Shown here: positions 6,635 through 14,493 of the stretch, one piece after another | How positions within the stretch are numbered: position 1 is the first letter of the stretch | Layout of the letters: each line of letters opens with the position of its first letter | DNA from: Syntrophales bacterium | GTDB lineage: Bacteria; Desulfobacterota; Syntrophia; Syntrophales; UBA2251 | Assembly: GCA_023230905.1 (NCBI GenBank) | Contig: JALNWL010000045.1 | Coordinates: 1 to 14,814, forward strand | Direction: 5' to 3' | DNA: 14,814 nt | Translations under genes and position numbers: made by a program | Notes under the pieces: generated by a model | Told to the model about the DNA's origin: nothing | Databases searched by the model: none | Seen by the model: only the letters and a program-made list of their open reading frames with translations

Positions 6635-7018
6635 ATGGCAAAGCTGAAAATTTCGGACTTGAAGAAGATCAAGGAAAAGGTCCATGCGGAGACGGCCCTG
6701 CGTGAGGGAGACCGCCGCGTGCGCGTCACCGTCCACATGGGAACCTGCGGCATCGCCTCGGGGGCCCGCGAGGTTCTCGACGCCCTGATGCGCGAGATCG
6801 AAGAATCCGGCGTATCCGATGTGGTCATCACGACGTCGGGGTGCATGGGGCTGTGCAGCCGGGAACCGCTCGTCACGGTCGAGATCATCGGCCGGGAGCC
6901 CATCAAATACGAATATGTGAACCCCAACAAGATGCGGCAGATCTTCAAGCGCCACGTCCTCGAGGGGGAGGTCCAGACCCCGTTCGTTCTCGCCCGGGGC
7001 GCCGAGATCGTGAAATAA
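6635..7018 (+). CDS. hndB: HndB-like thioredoxin-fold (2Fe-2S) ferredoxin
   Basis: This 127-residue soluble protein resembles HndB of NADP-reducing hydrogenases and the N-terminal domain of HydB-type flavoproteins. The region HMGTCGIASGAREVLDA (residues 34-50) and the SGCMGLCSREP region (68-78) define the fold. Only three cysteines sit at the expected cluster positions (Cys38, Cys70, Cys74), because the first motif is HMGTC rather than CxGTxC. That is how I remember HndB sequences too, so it may be a family trait, but the presence of a cluster needs proof. GAGGAG (6621-6626) lies eight bases before the ATG. It sits 22 bases after the NuoE-type gene and before the NuoF-GltD gene, as in hydrogenase operons, and probably serves the same complex. 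Confidence 0.88.
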   Translation: MAKLKISDLKKIKEKVHAETALREGDRRVRVTVHMGTCGIASGAREVLDALMREIEESGVSDVVITTSGCMGLCSREPLVTVEIIGREPIKYEYVNPNKMRQIFKRHVLEGEVQTPFVLARGAEIVK

Positions 7019-7021
7019 CCC

Positions 7022-7041
7022 GGGGCGGTTGGCGCCGCCTC
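7022..7041 (+). other. GC-rich stem-loop between hndB-like and nuoF-gltD genes
   Basis: GGGGCGG (7022-7028) pairs with CCGCCTC (7035-7041), with one G-T wobble and a six-base loop. No T-run follows, so it is not a terminator. It may stabilise or delimit the mRNA segment of the large downstream gene, or be chance in GC-rich DNA. Confidence 0.3.
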
Positions 7042-7087
7042 CGGCCGTGATATGTCAGATTCTCGAACATAGAGGAGGAAATCCATA

Positions 7088-10000
7088 ATGAAGGTGTTTC
7101 GCTCACATTTACTGCTCTGCGGAGGAACGGGCTGCCATGCGTCGGGCAGTCTCGAGGTGAAGAAGGCCCTCCTCGCGGAGCTGGATAAGAGAGGTCTGGC
7201 CGACGAGATCAAGGTCGTCGAGACCGGCTGCAACGGCTTTTGCGCGATGGGACCGATCATGGTCGTCTATCCCGACGGCGTCATGTACACCCTGATCCAG
7301 GCCGCGGACATTCCGGAGCTCGTCGAGGAGCACCTCGTGAAGGGCCGCGTGCTGGAGCGCCTGCTGTATAAGGAACCGGCGACCGGCGAAACCATCCCCA
7401 CCATGCAGGAGATCCCGTTCTTCGCCCTGCAGGAGCTTCGGGTTCTCCGGAACCGCGGGATCATCGATCCGGAAAAGATCGAGGAGTACATCGCCCGCGA
7501 CGGGTATGCCGGCATGGCCAAGGCCCTGACCGAAATGTCTTCCGAGGACATCGTCAAGGAGATCCTGGACTCCGGCCTGCGCGGGCGCGGCGGCGCCGGA
7601 TTTCCGACGGGCCTCAAATGGAAATTTGCCTCGCAGTCGCCGGGAGACATCAAGTACGTCCTCTGCAACGCCGACGAGGGCGACCCCGGGGCCTTCATGG
7701 ACCGGAGCGTGCTCGAGGCCGATCCCCACGCCGTCCTGGAGGGCATGGCCATCGCCGCCAAGGCCATCGGCGCCCATCACGGTTACATCTACTGCCGCGC
7801 CGAATACCCGCTCGCCATCCACCGCCTGAACATCGCCATCACACAGGCCAAGGAAGCCGGCCTTCTGGGCAAGGACATCCTGGGGACCGGGTTCGATTTC
7901 GATCTGGAGATCTACCAGGGCGCCGGGGCCTTCGTCTGCGGCGAGGAGACGGCCCTCATGACCTCCATCGAGGGGAAGCGCGGCATGCCGAGACCGCGTC
8001 CGCCCTTCCCCGCCGTCGCGGGTTTGTGGCAGCGTCCGTCCGTCCTGAACAACGTCGAGACCCTCGCCAACATCGGCCAGATCATCCTGCGGGGCGCCGC
8101 CTGGCACGCCAGCGTCGGCTCCGAGAAAAGCAAGGGGACGAAGGTCTTCGCTCTGACCGGCGACGTGAACAACGTCGGCCTCGTCGAGGTCCCCATGGGC
8201 ACTCCCTTGGGCAAGATCGTCTTCGACATCGGCGGCGGCATCCCCAAGGGCAAGAAATTCAAGGCCGCGCAGCTGGGCGGACCGTCGGGCGGGATGATCC
8301 CCACCCAACACCTGAACGCGCCTGTGGATTACGAGAAAGTGGCCGAGCTCGGCGCCATCATGGGCTCCGGCGGACTCATCGTCATGAACGAGGACTCCTG
8401 CGCCGTGGACATGGCCCGGTTTTTCATGGACTTCTGCCAAGACGAGTCCTGCGGAAAGTGCACCCCTTGCCGGGAGGGCACGAAACGGATGCTCGAAATC
8501 CTGACGAACATCACCCAGGGCCAGGGAAAGGAGGGCGACATCCCCCTGCTCGAGGAAATGGCGGGGATCATCAAGGACTCCGCCCTGTGCGGCCTCGGCC
8601 AGACGGCGCCCAACCCCGTGCTCAGCACGCTCCGCTATTTCCGCCACGAGTACGAGGACCACATCAAGAACCACCACTGCGCGGCGGCGGTTTGTTCGGC
8701 GCTGTTCAAATCGCCCTGCCAGCACACCTGCCCCATCGAAATGGACATCCCGGCCTACATTGCCCTGGTCCGGGCTGACCGCTTCGAGGACGCCTACCGG
8801 GTACTCCTCAAGACGAATCCCTTCCCGTCCGTCTGCGGCCGGGTCTGCGACCACAAGTGCCAGTCCAAGTGCCGGCGCGGCAAGATGGACGAGCCGGTGG
8901 CGATCAAGTTCCTCAAGCGCTTCATCACGGACAACGCCCCTCGGCCGAAGATCACGGCGGTTCCGGTCGACCGGAAGCAAAAAATCGCCGTGGTCGGCGC
9001 CGGTCCGGCCGGCCTCACGGCCGCCAGGGATCTCGCCCTCCGGGGCTACAAGGTAAACGTGTTCGAAGAACTTCCGGAAGCGGGCGGCATGCTCCGCTGG
9101 GCGATTCCCGCCTACCGTCTGCCCCGGAATATCCTGGCCCGCGAAATCGACGATGTGCGCGCCCTGGGCGTGGACATCCAATGCAACACCCGCGTGGGGA
9201 AAGACCTTCCCTGGCGGAAGGTTGCGGCGGAGCATGACGTCATCTACCTCGCCCCCGGCGCTCACGCCAGCCAGAAGATGGACATCCCCGGCGAAGACTT
9301 GGGCGGGGTGTGGGGCGGCGTGGAATTTCTGCGGGACTTCAACGCCAACGAAGAGGCCTGGCTCTCGGGCAAGAAAACCCTTGGCGCAAAAGTTGCCGTT
9401 GTTGGCGGCGGAAACTCCGCCATCGACGCGGCCCGCGTCGCCGCGCGCCTGGGCGCAGAAGTGACGATCCTCTACCGTCGCGAGCGCAAGGACATGCCCG
9501 CCGCCGAAGAGGAGATTCTCGCAGCGGTACATGAAGGCATCAAGATCGAGTACCTGGTGGCCCCCCTCAAGATCCAAGGGAAAGACGGCAAGGTCAGCGC
9601 CATCGCCTGCCAACGGATGATGCTTGGCGAATTCGACCGCAGCGGGCGGAAACGACCCATTCCCGTGGAAGGATCCGAATTCACCCTGAGCGTCGATGCG
9701 ATCGTTGCCGCCATCGGCCAGGTCCCCGACACGTCCTTTGTTCCCGAGGACAGCGGCGTGAGCGTCAACCGGTGGGCCTGCTTGGATCTTGTCCCCGACA
9801 GTAAATCCCAGACGACGAACCCCAAGTTCCACGCCGGCGGCGATGCCGTTACCGGCCCGGATACCGTCATCGCCGCGATCGCCGCGGGACACCAGGCGGC
9901 CCGGGACATTGACGCGTCGATTCGTCAGTCCGCGGGTGAGCCGGCCTGGGAGGCGCCCGAAGAAGAAAAGATCGACATCCCGCTCGTCATCGACGAGGAG

Positions 10001-10144
10001 ACTCTGGAGTCTCCCCAGACGGCCATGCCGGAAATGGCGCCCTCCGAGCGGCGTCAAGGCTTTGCTGAGGTGGAGCTCGGCTTCACCCGTGAGGCGGCCA
10101 TCGCGGAGGCCTGTCGCTGTCTGCGCTGCGATATCGAGATCTGA
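7088..10144 (+). CDS. NuoF/HydB-like flavoprotein fused to a GltD/NfnB-like FAD/NAD(P) oxidoreductase
   Basis: The protein has 1018 residues with AGGAGG nine bases before the ATG. The modules in order are as follows. Residues 1-95 are a [2Fe-2S] thioredoxin-like domain with Cys11, Cys16, Cys48 and Cys52. Residues about 115-525 are a NuoF core, with FMN/NADH motifs RGRGGAGFPTGLKW (165-178) and GAGAFVCGEETAL (278-290) and a [4Fe-4S] site at Cys455, 458, 461 and 501. Residues 531-595 are a cysteine-rich linker (531, 536, 544, 548, 583, 587, 591, 595) matching the double-cluster front end of GltD-type subunits. Residues about 632-945 are an FAD site VVGAGPAGL (635-643) and a second dinucleotide site VVGGGNSAID (771-780). 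The C-terminus ends in CRCLRC (1009-1014). It lacks the usual C-terminal ferredoxin of HydB. Acting with the NuoE-type subunit and FdhA, it should pass formate electrons to NAD(P)+. Two nucleotide/flavin sites make bifurcation or transhydrogenation possible; this is inferred. Confidence 0.92.
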   Translation: MKVFRSHLLLCGGTGCHASGSLEVKKALLAELDKRGLADEIKVVETGCNGFCAMGPIMVVYPDGVMYTLIQAADIPELVEEHLVKGRVLERLLYKEPATGETIPTMQEIPFFALQELRVLRNRGIIDPEKIEEYIARDGYAGMAKALTEMSSEDIVKEILDSGLRGRGGAGFPTGLKWKFASQSPGDIKYVLCNADEGDPGAFMDRSVLEADPHAVLEGMAIAAKAIGAHHGYIYCRAEYPLAIHRLNIAITQAKEAGLLGKDILGTGFDFDLEIYQGAGAFVCGEETALMTSIEGKRGMPRPRPPFPAVAGLWQRPSVLNNVETLANIGQIILRGAAWHASVGSEKSKGTKVFALTGDVNNVGLVEVPMGTPLGKIVFDIGGGIPKGKKFKAAQLGGPSGGMIPTQHLNAPVDYEKVAELGAIMGSGGLIVMNEDSCAVDMARFFMDFCQDESCGKCTPCREGTKRMLEILTNITQGQGKEGDIPLLEEMAGIIKDSALCGLGQTAPNPVLSTLRYFRHEYEDHIKNHHCAAAVCSALFKSPCQHTCPIEMDIPAYIALVRADRFEDAYRVLLKTNPFPSVCGRVCDHKCQSKCRRGKMDEPVAIKFLKRFITDNAPRPKITAVPVDRKQKIAVVGAGPAGLTAARDLALRGYKVNVFEELPEAGGMLRWAIPAYRLPRNILAREIDDVRALGVDIQCNTRVGKDLPWRKVAAEHDVIYLAPGAHASQKMDIPGEDLGGVWGGVEFLRDFNANEEAWLSGKKTLGAKVAVVGGGNSAIDAARVAARLGAEVTILYRRERKDMPAAEEEILAAVHEGIKIEYLVAPLKIQGKDGKVSAIACQRMMLGEFDRSGRKRPIPVEGSEFTLSVDAIVAAIGQVPDTSFVPEDSGVSVNRWACLDLVPDSKSQTTNPKFHAGGDAVTGPDTVIAAIAAGHQAARDIDASIRQSAGEPAWEAPEEEKIDIPLVIDEETLESPQTAMPEMAPSERRQGFAEVELGFTREAAIAEACRCLRCDIEI

Positions 10145-10240
10145 GCGCGACCCGCCGCCGCCCGCGCCCTTGACGCAGTCGGCTTTTGAACCATCGGATT
10201 TGACCGGGTTCTTTTGACAAGGACCGGAAGGAGGATAGAG

Positions 10241-12937
10241 ATGAGCAGTGTTCCCCTGAATATCGATGGCCGGGATCTGATCGGCAAACCCGGCCAGACC
10301 ATCCTTGAAGTCGCCCGCGAAAACGGCATTTTCATTCCGACCCTCTGCCACTTAAAGGACACCACCAACGTCGGCGCCTGCCGCGTCTGTGTGGTCGAGG
10401 TCGAAAATGCCCGTTCGCTCGTGGCTTCCTGCTGCATGCCCATCAGTTCCGGCATGGTCGTCCGGACCGATACCCCCAAAGTCCGGGCGTCCCAGCGCAT
10501 GATCGTGGAGCTCCTCTGGTCGTCCGGAGACCACAACTGCCTCACCTGCGAACAGAACGGCGTCTGCGAACTCCAGGACCTCGTTTACTGGCTGAAGATC
10601 GACCATCCCCGTTTCGCCATTCAGTCGCCGGGTCATCCGGTGGAAACCACCAACACCATGATCCAGCGGGACCTCAACAAATGTGTGCTTTGCGGTCGCT
10701 GTATCCGCGCCTGCAACGAAATCCAGGTGAACGAGGTCCTCGATTTCTCCATGCGCGGGTCGCACAGCAAGGTCGGACCGGCCTTCGACGCCGACTACAT
10801 CGATTCCGAATGCGTGTTCTGCGGCGAGTGCGTCAACGTCTGCCCGACGGGTGCCATCACGTTCAAGCAGGCGCGCTTCTCCGGCCGCCCTTGGGAGATG
10901 AAGAAGGTCCGTACCACTTGCGCCTACTGCGGCGTTGGCTGCCAGATCGAGCTCAACGTCCATGACGGACGGGTGATCAAGGTCACCGGAAACCGTGAGT
11001 TCGGACAGCCCAACCAGGGCAGCCTGTGCGTCAAGGGTCGCTTCGGGATGGACTTCATCCACCATCCGAGCCGGCTGACAACCCCCCTGATCCGCAAGAA
11101 AAAGGGCGGTGAACTGACCGAGGCCACCTGGGACGAGGCCCTGGACCTGGTCTCCAAGAAGTTCGAGGCCCTGAAAAAGCAGCACGGCCCGGACAGCATC
11201 GCCGGCCTGTGCTCCGCCCGCTGCACCAACGAGGAGAATTACCTCTTCCAGAAATTCATGCGCGCGGTGGTCGGCACCAACAGCGTCGATCATTGCGCCC
11301 GTCTCTGACACTCCGTCACGGTGGCCGGTCTGGCCGCCGCATTCGGAAGTGGCGCCATGACGAACTCCATCGAGGAGATCGAACATACGGAGATGATCCT
11401 GGCGATCGGGACGAACACGACGGAGAACCATCCCGTGATCGGTGCGAAAGCCAAGCGGGCCGTTCGGCGGCACGGCGCAAAACTCCTGGTCATCGACCCG
11501 CGGGAAATCTCGCTCACGAAGTATGCCGATCTCTGGCTCCGCCAGAAACCCGGCACGGACGTCGCGGTCTTGAACGGCCTCATGAACGTCATCGTCGCCG
11601 AGAAGCTCTACGCAACCGACTACGTCACGGAGCGGACGGAGGGCTTCGAGGCCCTGAAAAAGGTCGTCAAGAAGTACACTCCGGCCTATGTGGAGGACAT
11701 CACCGGCATCCCGGCGGAAGACCTGAAGAAGGCCGCCCGCCTGTACGCCGGGGCCGGCCGCGCTTCCATCCTGTACGCGATGGGGCTCACCCAGCACACC
11801 ACCGGCACGGACAACGTCAAATCCGTGGCGAATCTCGCCATGCTCTGCGGAAACATCGGCATCGAGGGCGGAGGCGTCAATCCCCTCCGCGGCCAGAACA
11901 ACGTCCAGGGCGCCTGCGACATGGGTGGCCTTCCCGTGAGCCTTCCCGCTTACCAGCCCGTCGCCAACGACGAGGCGCGCGGAAGATTCGAGAAGGCCTG
12001 GGGTGTCACGCTTCCGCCCCGCCCGGGATTAACGGTCGTAGAAATCATGAACGCCGCCCACAAAGGCGATGTCCGCGGGCTGTACATCATGGGCGAAAAC
12101 CCCATGCTGTCCGATCCGGACCTTACGCATGTGGAGGCCGCCCTGAAGCACCTCGATTTTCTCGTCGTTCAGGACATCTTCCTGAACGAGACGGCCCAGC
12201 TGGCCGATGTCGTCCTGCCCTCGGCCGCCTTCGCGGAAAAGGACGGAACCTTCACCAATACGGAGCGCCGCATCCAGCGGATCCGCAAGGCCGTCGATCC
12301 CCCCGGACAGGCCCTGGCCGACTGGGAAATCATTGCCGGAATCGCGGACCGGATGGGCTATCCCATGTCCTACCGGGATGCGGAGGAGATCATGGCGGAG
12401 ATCGCCCAGGTCACCCCGAGCTATGCCGGAATCACCTATGAGAGGATCGATCGCGAAGGCCTCCAGTGGCCCTGCCCGACCCAGGACCACCCGGGAACGC
12501 GCTTCCTCCACAAGGAAAAGTTCACCCGGGGGCTGGGCCTCTTTCACGCCGTCGAGTACATCCCACCGGCGGAGCTTCCCGACCGGGAGTACCCGCTGAT
12601 CCTCTCCACGGGTCGCGTCCTGTATCACTACCACACAGGCACGATGACTCGCCTGGCCGAAGGCCCCTCGGAGCGCTGTCCGGAAAGCTTGATCGAAATC
12701 CATCCGCAGGATGCCAAGGCTTACGGAATCACGGATGGCCAGAGGGTGCGGGTCACGTCGCGCCGCGGCCAAGTGGAAGCCAAGGCCCAGGTGACGGAGA
12801 AATCCCCGGCGGGCACGATCTTCATGAATTTCCACTTCCGGGAGGTTGCCGTCAATCTGCTGACAAACGCCGCGCTCGACCCCATCGGGAAGATTCCCGA
12901 ATACAAGGTCTGCGCGGTCAAGGTCGAGGCGGCGTGA
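10241..12937 (+). CDS. fdhA: Selenocysteine formate dehydrogenase catalytic subunit with NuoG-like N-terminus
   Basis: This is a single 898-residue gene read through the in-frame TGA at 11306-11308 as Sec356. The context HCARL-Sec-HSVTVAGLA matches the active site of Mo/W formate dehydrogenases. It interconverts formate and CO2 in the cytoplasm; there is no Tat signal. The N-terminal electron wire is NuoG-like. It has a plant-type [2Fe-2S] site (Cys36, 47, 50, 64/65), a His-Cys3 [4Fe-4S] site (His98, Cys100, 103, 109) and two ferredoxin clusters (Cys148, 151, 154, 158 and 191, 194, 197, 201). The cofactor-proximal [4Fe-4S] site is Cys227, 230, 234 and 263. The bis-pterin-guanine-dinucleotide catalytic region follows, and the C-terminal dinucleotide-binding domain begins near residue 785 (LILSTGR). 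AAGGAGG lies six bases before the ATG. Expression requires SelABC/SelD, which are not in the window. Ordinary stop-codon calling would split it into two false genes. Confidence 0.95.
11306..11308 (+). other. Selenocysteine UGA codon (Sec356 of FdhA)
   Basis: The TGA lies in the same frame as coding sequence on both sides. It falls exactly at the Cys/Sec ligand position of the Mo/W centre, directly before the conserved His, and is followed by a SECIS-like hairpin. Homology continues without a gap. Confidence 0.95.
11309..11347 (+). promoter_or_regulatory. Bacterial SECIS element in fdhA
   Basis: Ten bases after the UGA, an 8-bp stem CGGTGGCC (11319-11326) with GGCCGCCG (11332-11339) closes a GGTCT loop (11327-11331). 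The same GGUCU apical loop occurs in the E. coli fdhF SECIS bound by SelB. A lower stem TCCG (11312-11315) with CGGA (11344-11347) sits across a small internal loop. Position and loop fit SelB recognition. The pairing was found by eye, not by folding software. Confidence 0.85.
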
Positions 12938-12988
12938 ACCGTTCCCGGTAAGGGACGCCAATACACTCAATGATGGAGGAACTAGAAA

Positions 12989-14227
12989 ATGTCTGAGAAG
13001 AACCTCGAAAGCAGCCGCTGGTGGATCGCCATCGCGGCGATCGTCATGCAGCTCTCTTTGGGCACGGTTTATGCTTGGTCCGTCTTCAAGAAACCCCTCA
13101 TGACTACCCACGGCTGGGGAGAAACCGAAACGCAGGTCACCTTCATGATCTGCATCTTTGTCATCGGCCTGTCCGCGGCCTTCGGTGGAACGCTGGTCGA
13201 CAAAAAGGGACCTAAATTCGTCGCCACGATCGGCGGCATCCTCTTCGGCGTCGGCACGCTCTTGGCGGGTCTGGCCGATCAGATCGGCAGCATCTGGCTG
13301 CTGTATCTCGGCTTCGGTCTCATCGCCGGACTCGGAAACGGCTTCGGCTACGTCACCCCCATTGCAACCCTGATCCGCTGGTTCCCGGACAAGCGCGGCC
13401 TCGTCACGGGTCTCGCCGTCATGGGCTTCGGCCTGGGGGCCTTCTTCATGGGCAAGATCGCTCCGGCGATGGTCATTTCCATGGGCGTCGCGAACACCTT
13501 CTACATCTGGGGCCTCATCTTCCTGGTGCTCGTCACCGGGGCCGCGCAGGCCTACAAGAACCCCCCCCATGGCTGGCTCCCCGCCGGATTCAAACCGGCA
13601 GCATCGAGCGGGGTTACCGCAGCCGATTCCTTCACCTTCGAGCGCGCGGCAAAAACACCGCAGTGGTGGATGTTATGGCTCATGCTCTTCCTCAACATCA
13701 CCGCGGGACTCGGCCTCATTTCCCAACTTTCCCCCCTGGCTCAGGACGTCATCAAGAAGACCCTCGCCGACATCTCCGCCGCCGAGCTGGCCCTGGCGGG
13801 CGGCACCATTCTGGCCATTGCCTCGATCTTCAACGGTCTCGGCCGTCTCCTTTGGGCCTGGATTTCTGACGCGATCGGCCGAAAGAACGTCTTCATCATC
13901 ATGTTCATCACGCAGGCCGTCCTGTACATCCTGCTGCCCCAGATCGGCGACAAGCTGATCTTCACAATCATCGCCTGTTACCTGCTCGCCTGCTACGGCG
14001 GCGGATTCGCGACCATGCCGGCCTTTGCCGCCGATTCCTTCGGGCCGGCGTACATCGGCAAGGTCTACGGGATGATGCTGACGGCCTGGGGCCTGGCCGG
14101 TGTGGTCGGACCGCTCGTGTTTGCCCAGTTGAAAGGCATCGCCCTCTATGTGGCGGCCGGCCTGCTGATCGTCGGCTTCCTGCTCGCCGTCGCTTACAAG
14201 AAACCCGCGGTCGTCGCGAAGGCCTGA
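12989..14227 (+). CDS. MFS permease, oxalate/formate antiporter (OFA) family
   Basis: This 412-residue integral membrane protein has about 12 predicted transmembrane helices. The first begins near residue 11, and a central cytoplasmic loop lies at about 190-225. The loop-2/3 motif GGTLVDKKGPK (66-76), the GLGNGFGYVTP stretch (114-124), the half-two repeat NGLGRLLWAWISDAIGRK (282-299) and GKVYGMMLTAWGLAGVVGP (357-375) are characteristic of OxlT-like OFA transporters. GGAGGA lies eight bases before the ATG, and the gene follows fdhA after 51 bases, so they are probably co-transcribed. Next to a formate dehydrogenase, formate is the obvious candidate substrate, as exchange or proton symport. OFA members also carry oxalate, pyruvate and other small carboxylates, so the substrate is not proven. 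Confidence 0.85.
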   Translation: MSEKNLESSRWWIAIAAIVMQLSLGTVYAWSVFKKPLMTTHGWGETETQVTFMICIFVIGLSAAFGGTLVDKKGPKFVATIGGILFGVGTLLAGLADQIGSIWLLYLGFGLIAGLGNGFGYVTPIATLIRWFPDKRGLVTGLAVMGFGLGAFFMGKIAPAMVISMGVANTFYIWGLIFLVLVTGAAQAYKNPPHGWLPAGFKPAASSGVTAADSFTFERAAKTPQWWMLWLMLFLNITAGLGLISQLSPLAQDVIKKTLADISAAELALAGGTILAIASIFNGLGRLLWAWISDAIGRKNVFIIMFITQAVLYILLPQIGDKLIFTIIACYLLACYGGGFATMPAFAADSFGPAYIGKVYGMMLTAWGLAGVVGPLVFAQLKGIALYVAAGLLIVGFLLAVAYKKPAVVAKA

Positions 14228-14248
14228 CCCCGCTGACAGATCACATCC

Positions 14249-14298
14249 AAAGCCGGGACGGGCAAGGCGTATGGGTCCTGTTCCGCCCCGGCTTTTTT
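14249..14298 (+). terminator. Intrinsic terminator closing the formate dehydrogenase operon
   Basis: AAAGCCGGG (14249-14257) pairs with CCCGGCTTT (14287-14295). Three further pairs (CGG 14259-14261 with CCG 14283-14285) lie inside a single mismatch, and the stem runs into six Ts (14293-14298). It starts 21 bases after the permease stop, which marks the end of the plus-strand operon. Confidence 0.85.
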
Positions 14299-14493
14299 AC
14301 CCGAAGTTGCACGTGCTTCACCCCCGTCCCGAGGCCGGCCGAAAGGGAGCCCCGGGCTGCAAAGGACGACCGTCTTGTCCGGTCCTGTAGACGGAACCAT
14401 GGCCCGCGGCAGCGCGCGGTCGGATTCCGCGCCGGCGATCTCGGGGTAAACTGTCCCTTCGCTTCTGGCGCTCGGAACACGGAGATTCGGGAG
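14299..14493 (+). other. Short non-coding gap, no gene seen
   Basis: These 195 bases between the operon terminator and the DUF4124 gene contain no supported reading frame. A 6-bp inverted repeat CCGTCT (14370-14375) / AGACGG (14389-14394) with a 13-base loop is the only structure I see, and it is not followed by Ts. A promoter for the next gene is expected here, but no clear -35/-10 pair is recognisable. Confidence 0.4.

Noticed and set aside
7022..7041. Terminator between hndB-like and nuoF-gltD genes
   Set aside because: The hairpin is good but has no T-run, and the flanking genes encode parts of one complex.
7109..10351. 1080-codon open frame on the minus strand
   Set aside because: It lies opposite the NuoF-GltD gene, its translation shows no domain, and such shadows are common in GC-rich coding DNA.
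11306..11308. Premature stop making fdhA a pseudogene or two genes
   Set aside because: The frame and homology continue on both sides, the codon is at the Sec position of formate dehydrogenases, and a SECIS hairpin follows.
12029..13570. 513-codon open frame on the minus strand
   Set aside because: It is antisense to fdhA and the permease, is low-complexity and rich in Asp/Glu/Arg/Gly, and has no recognisable motif.
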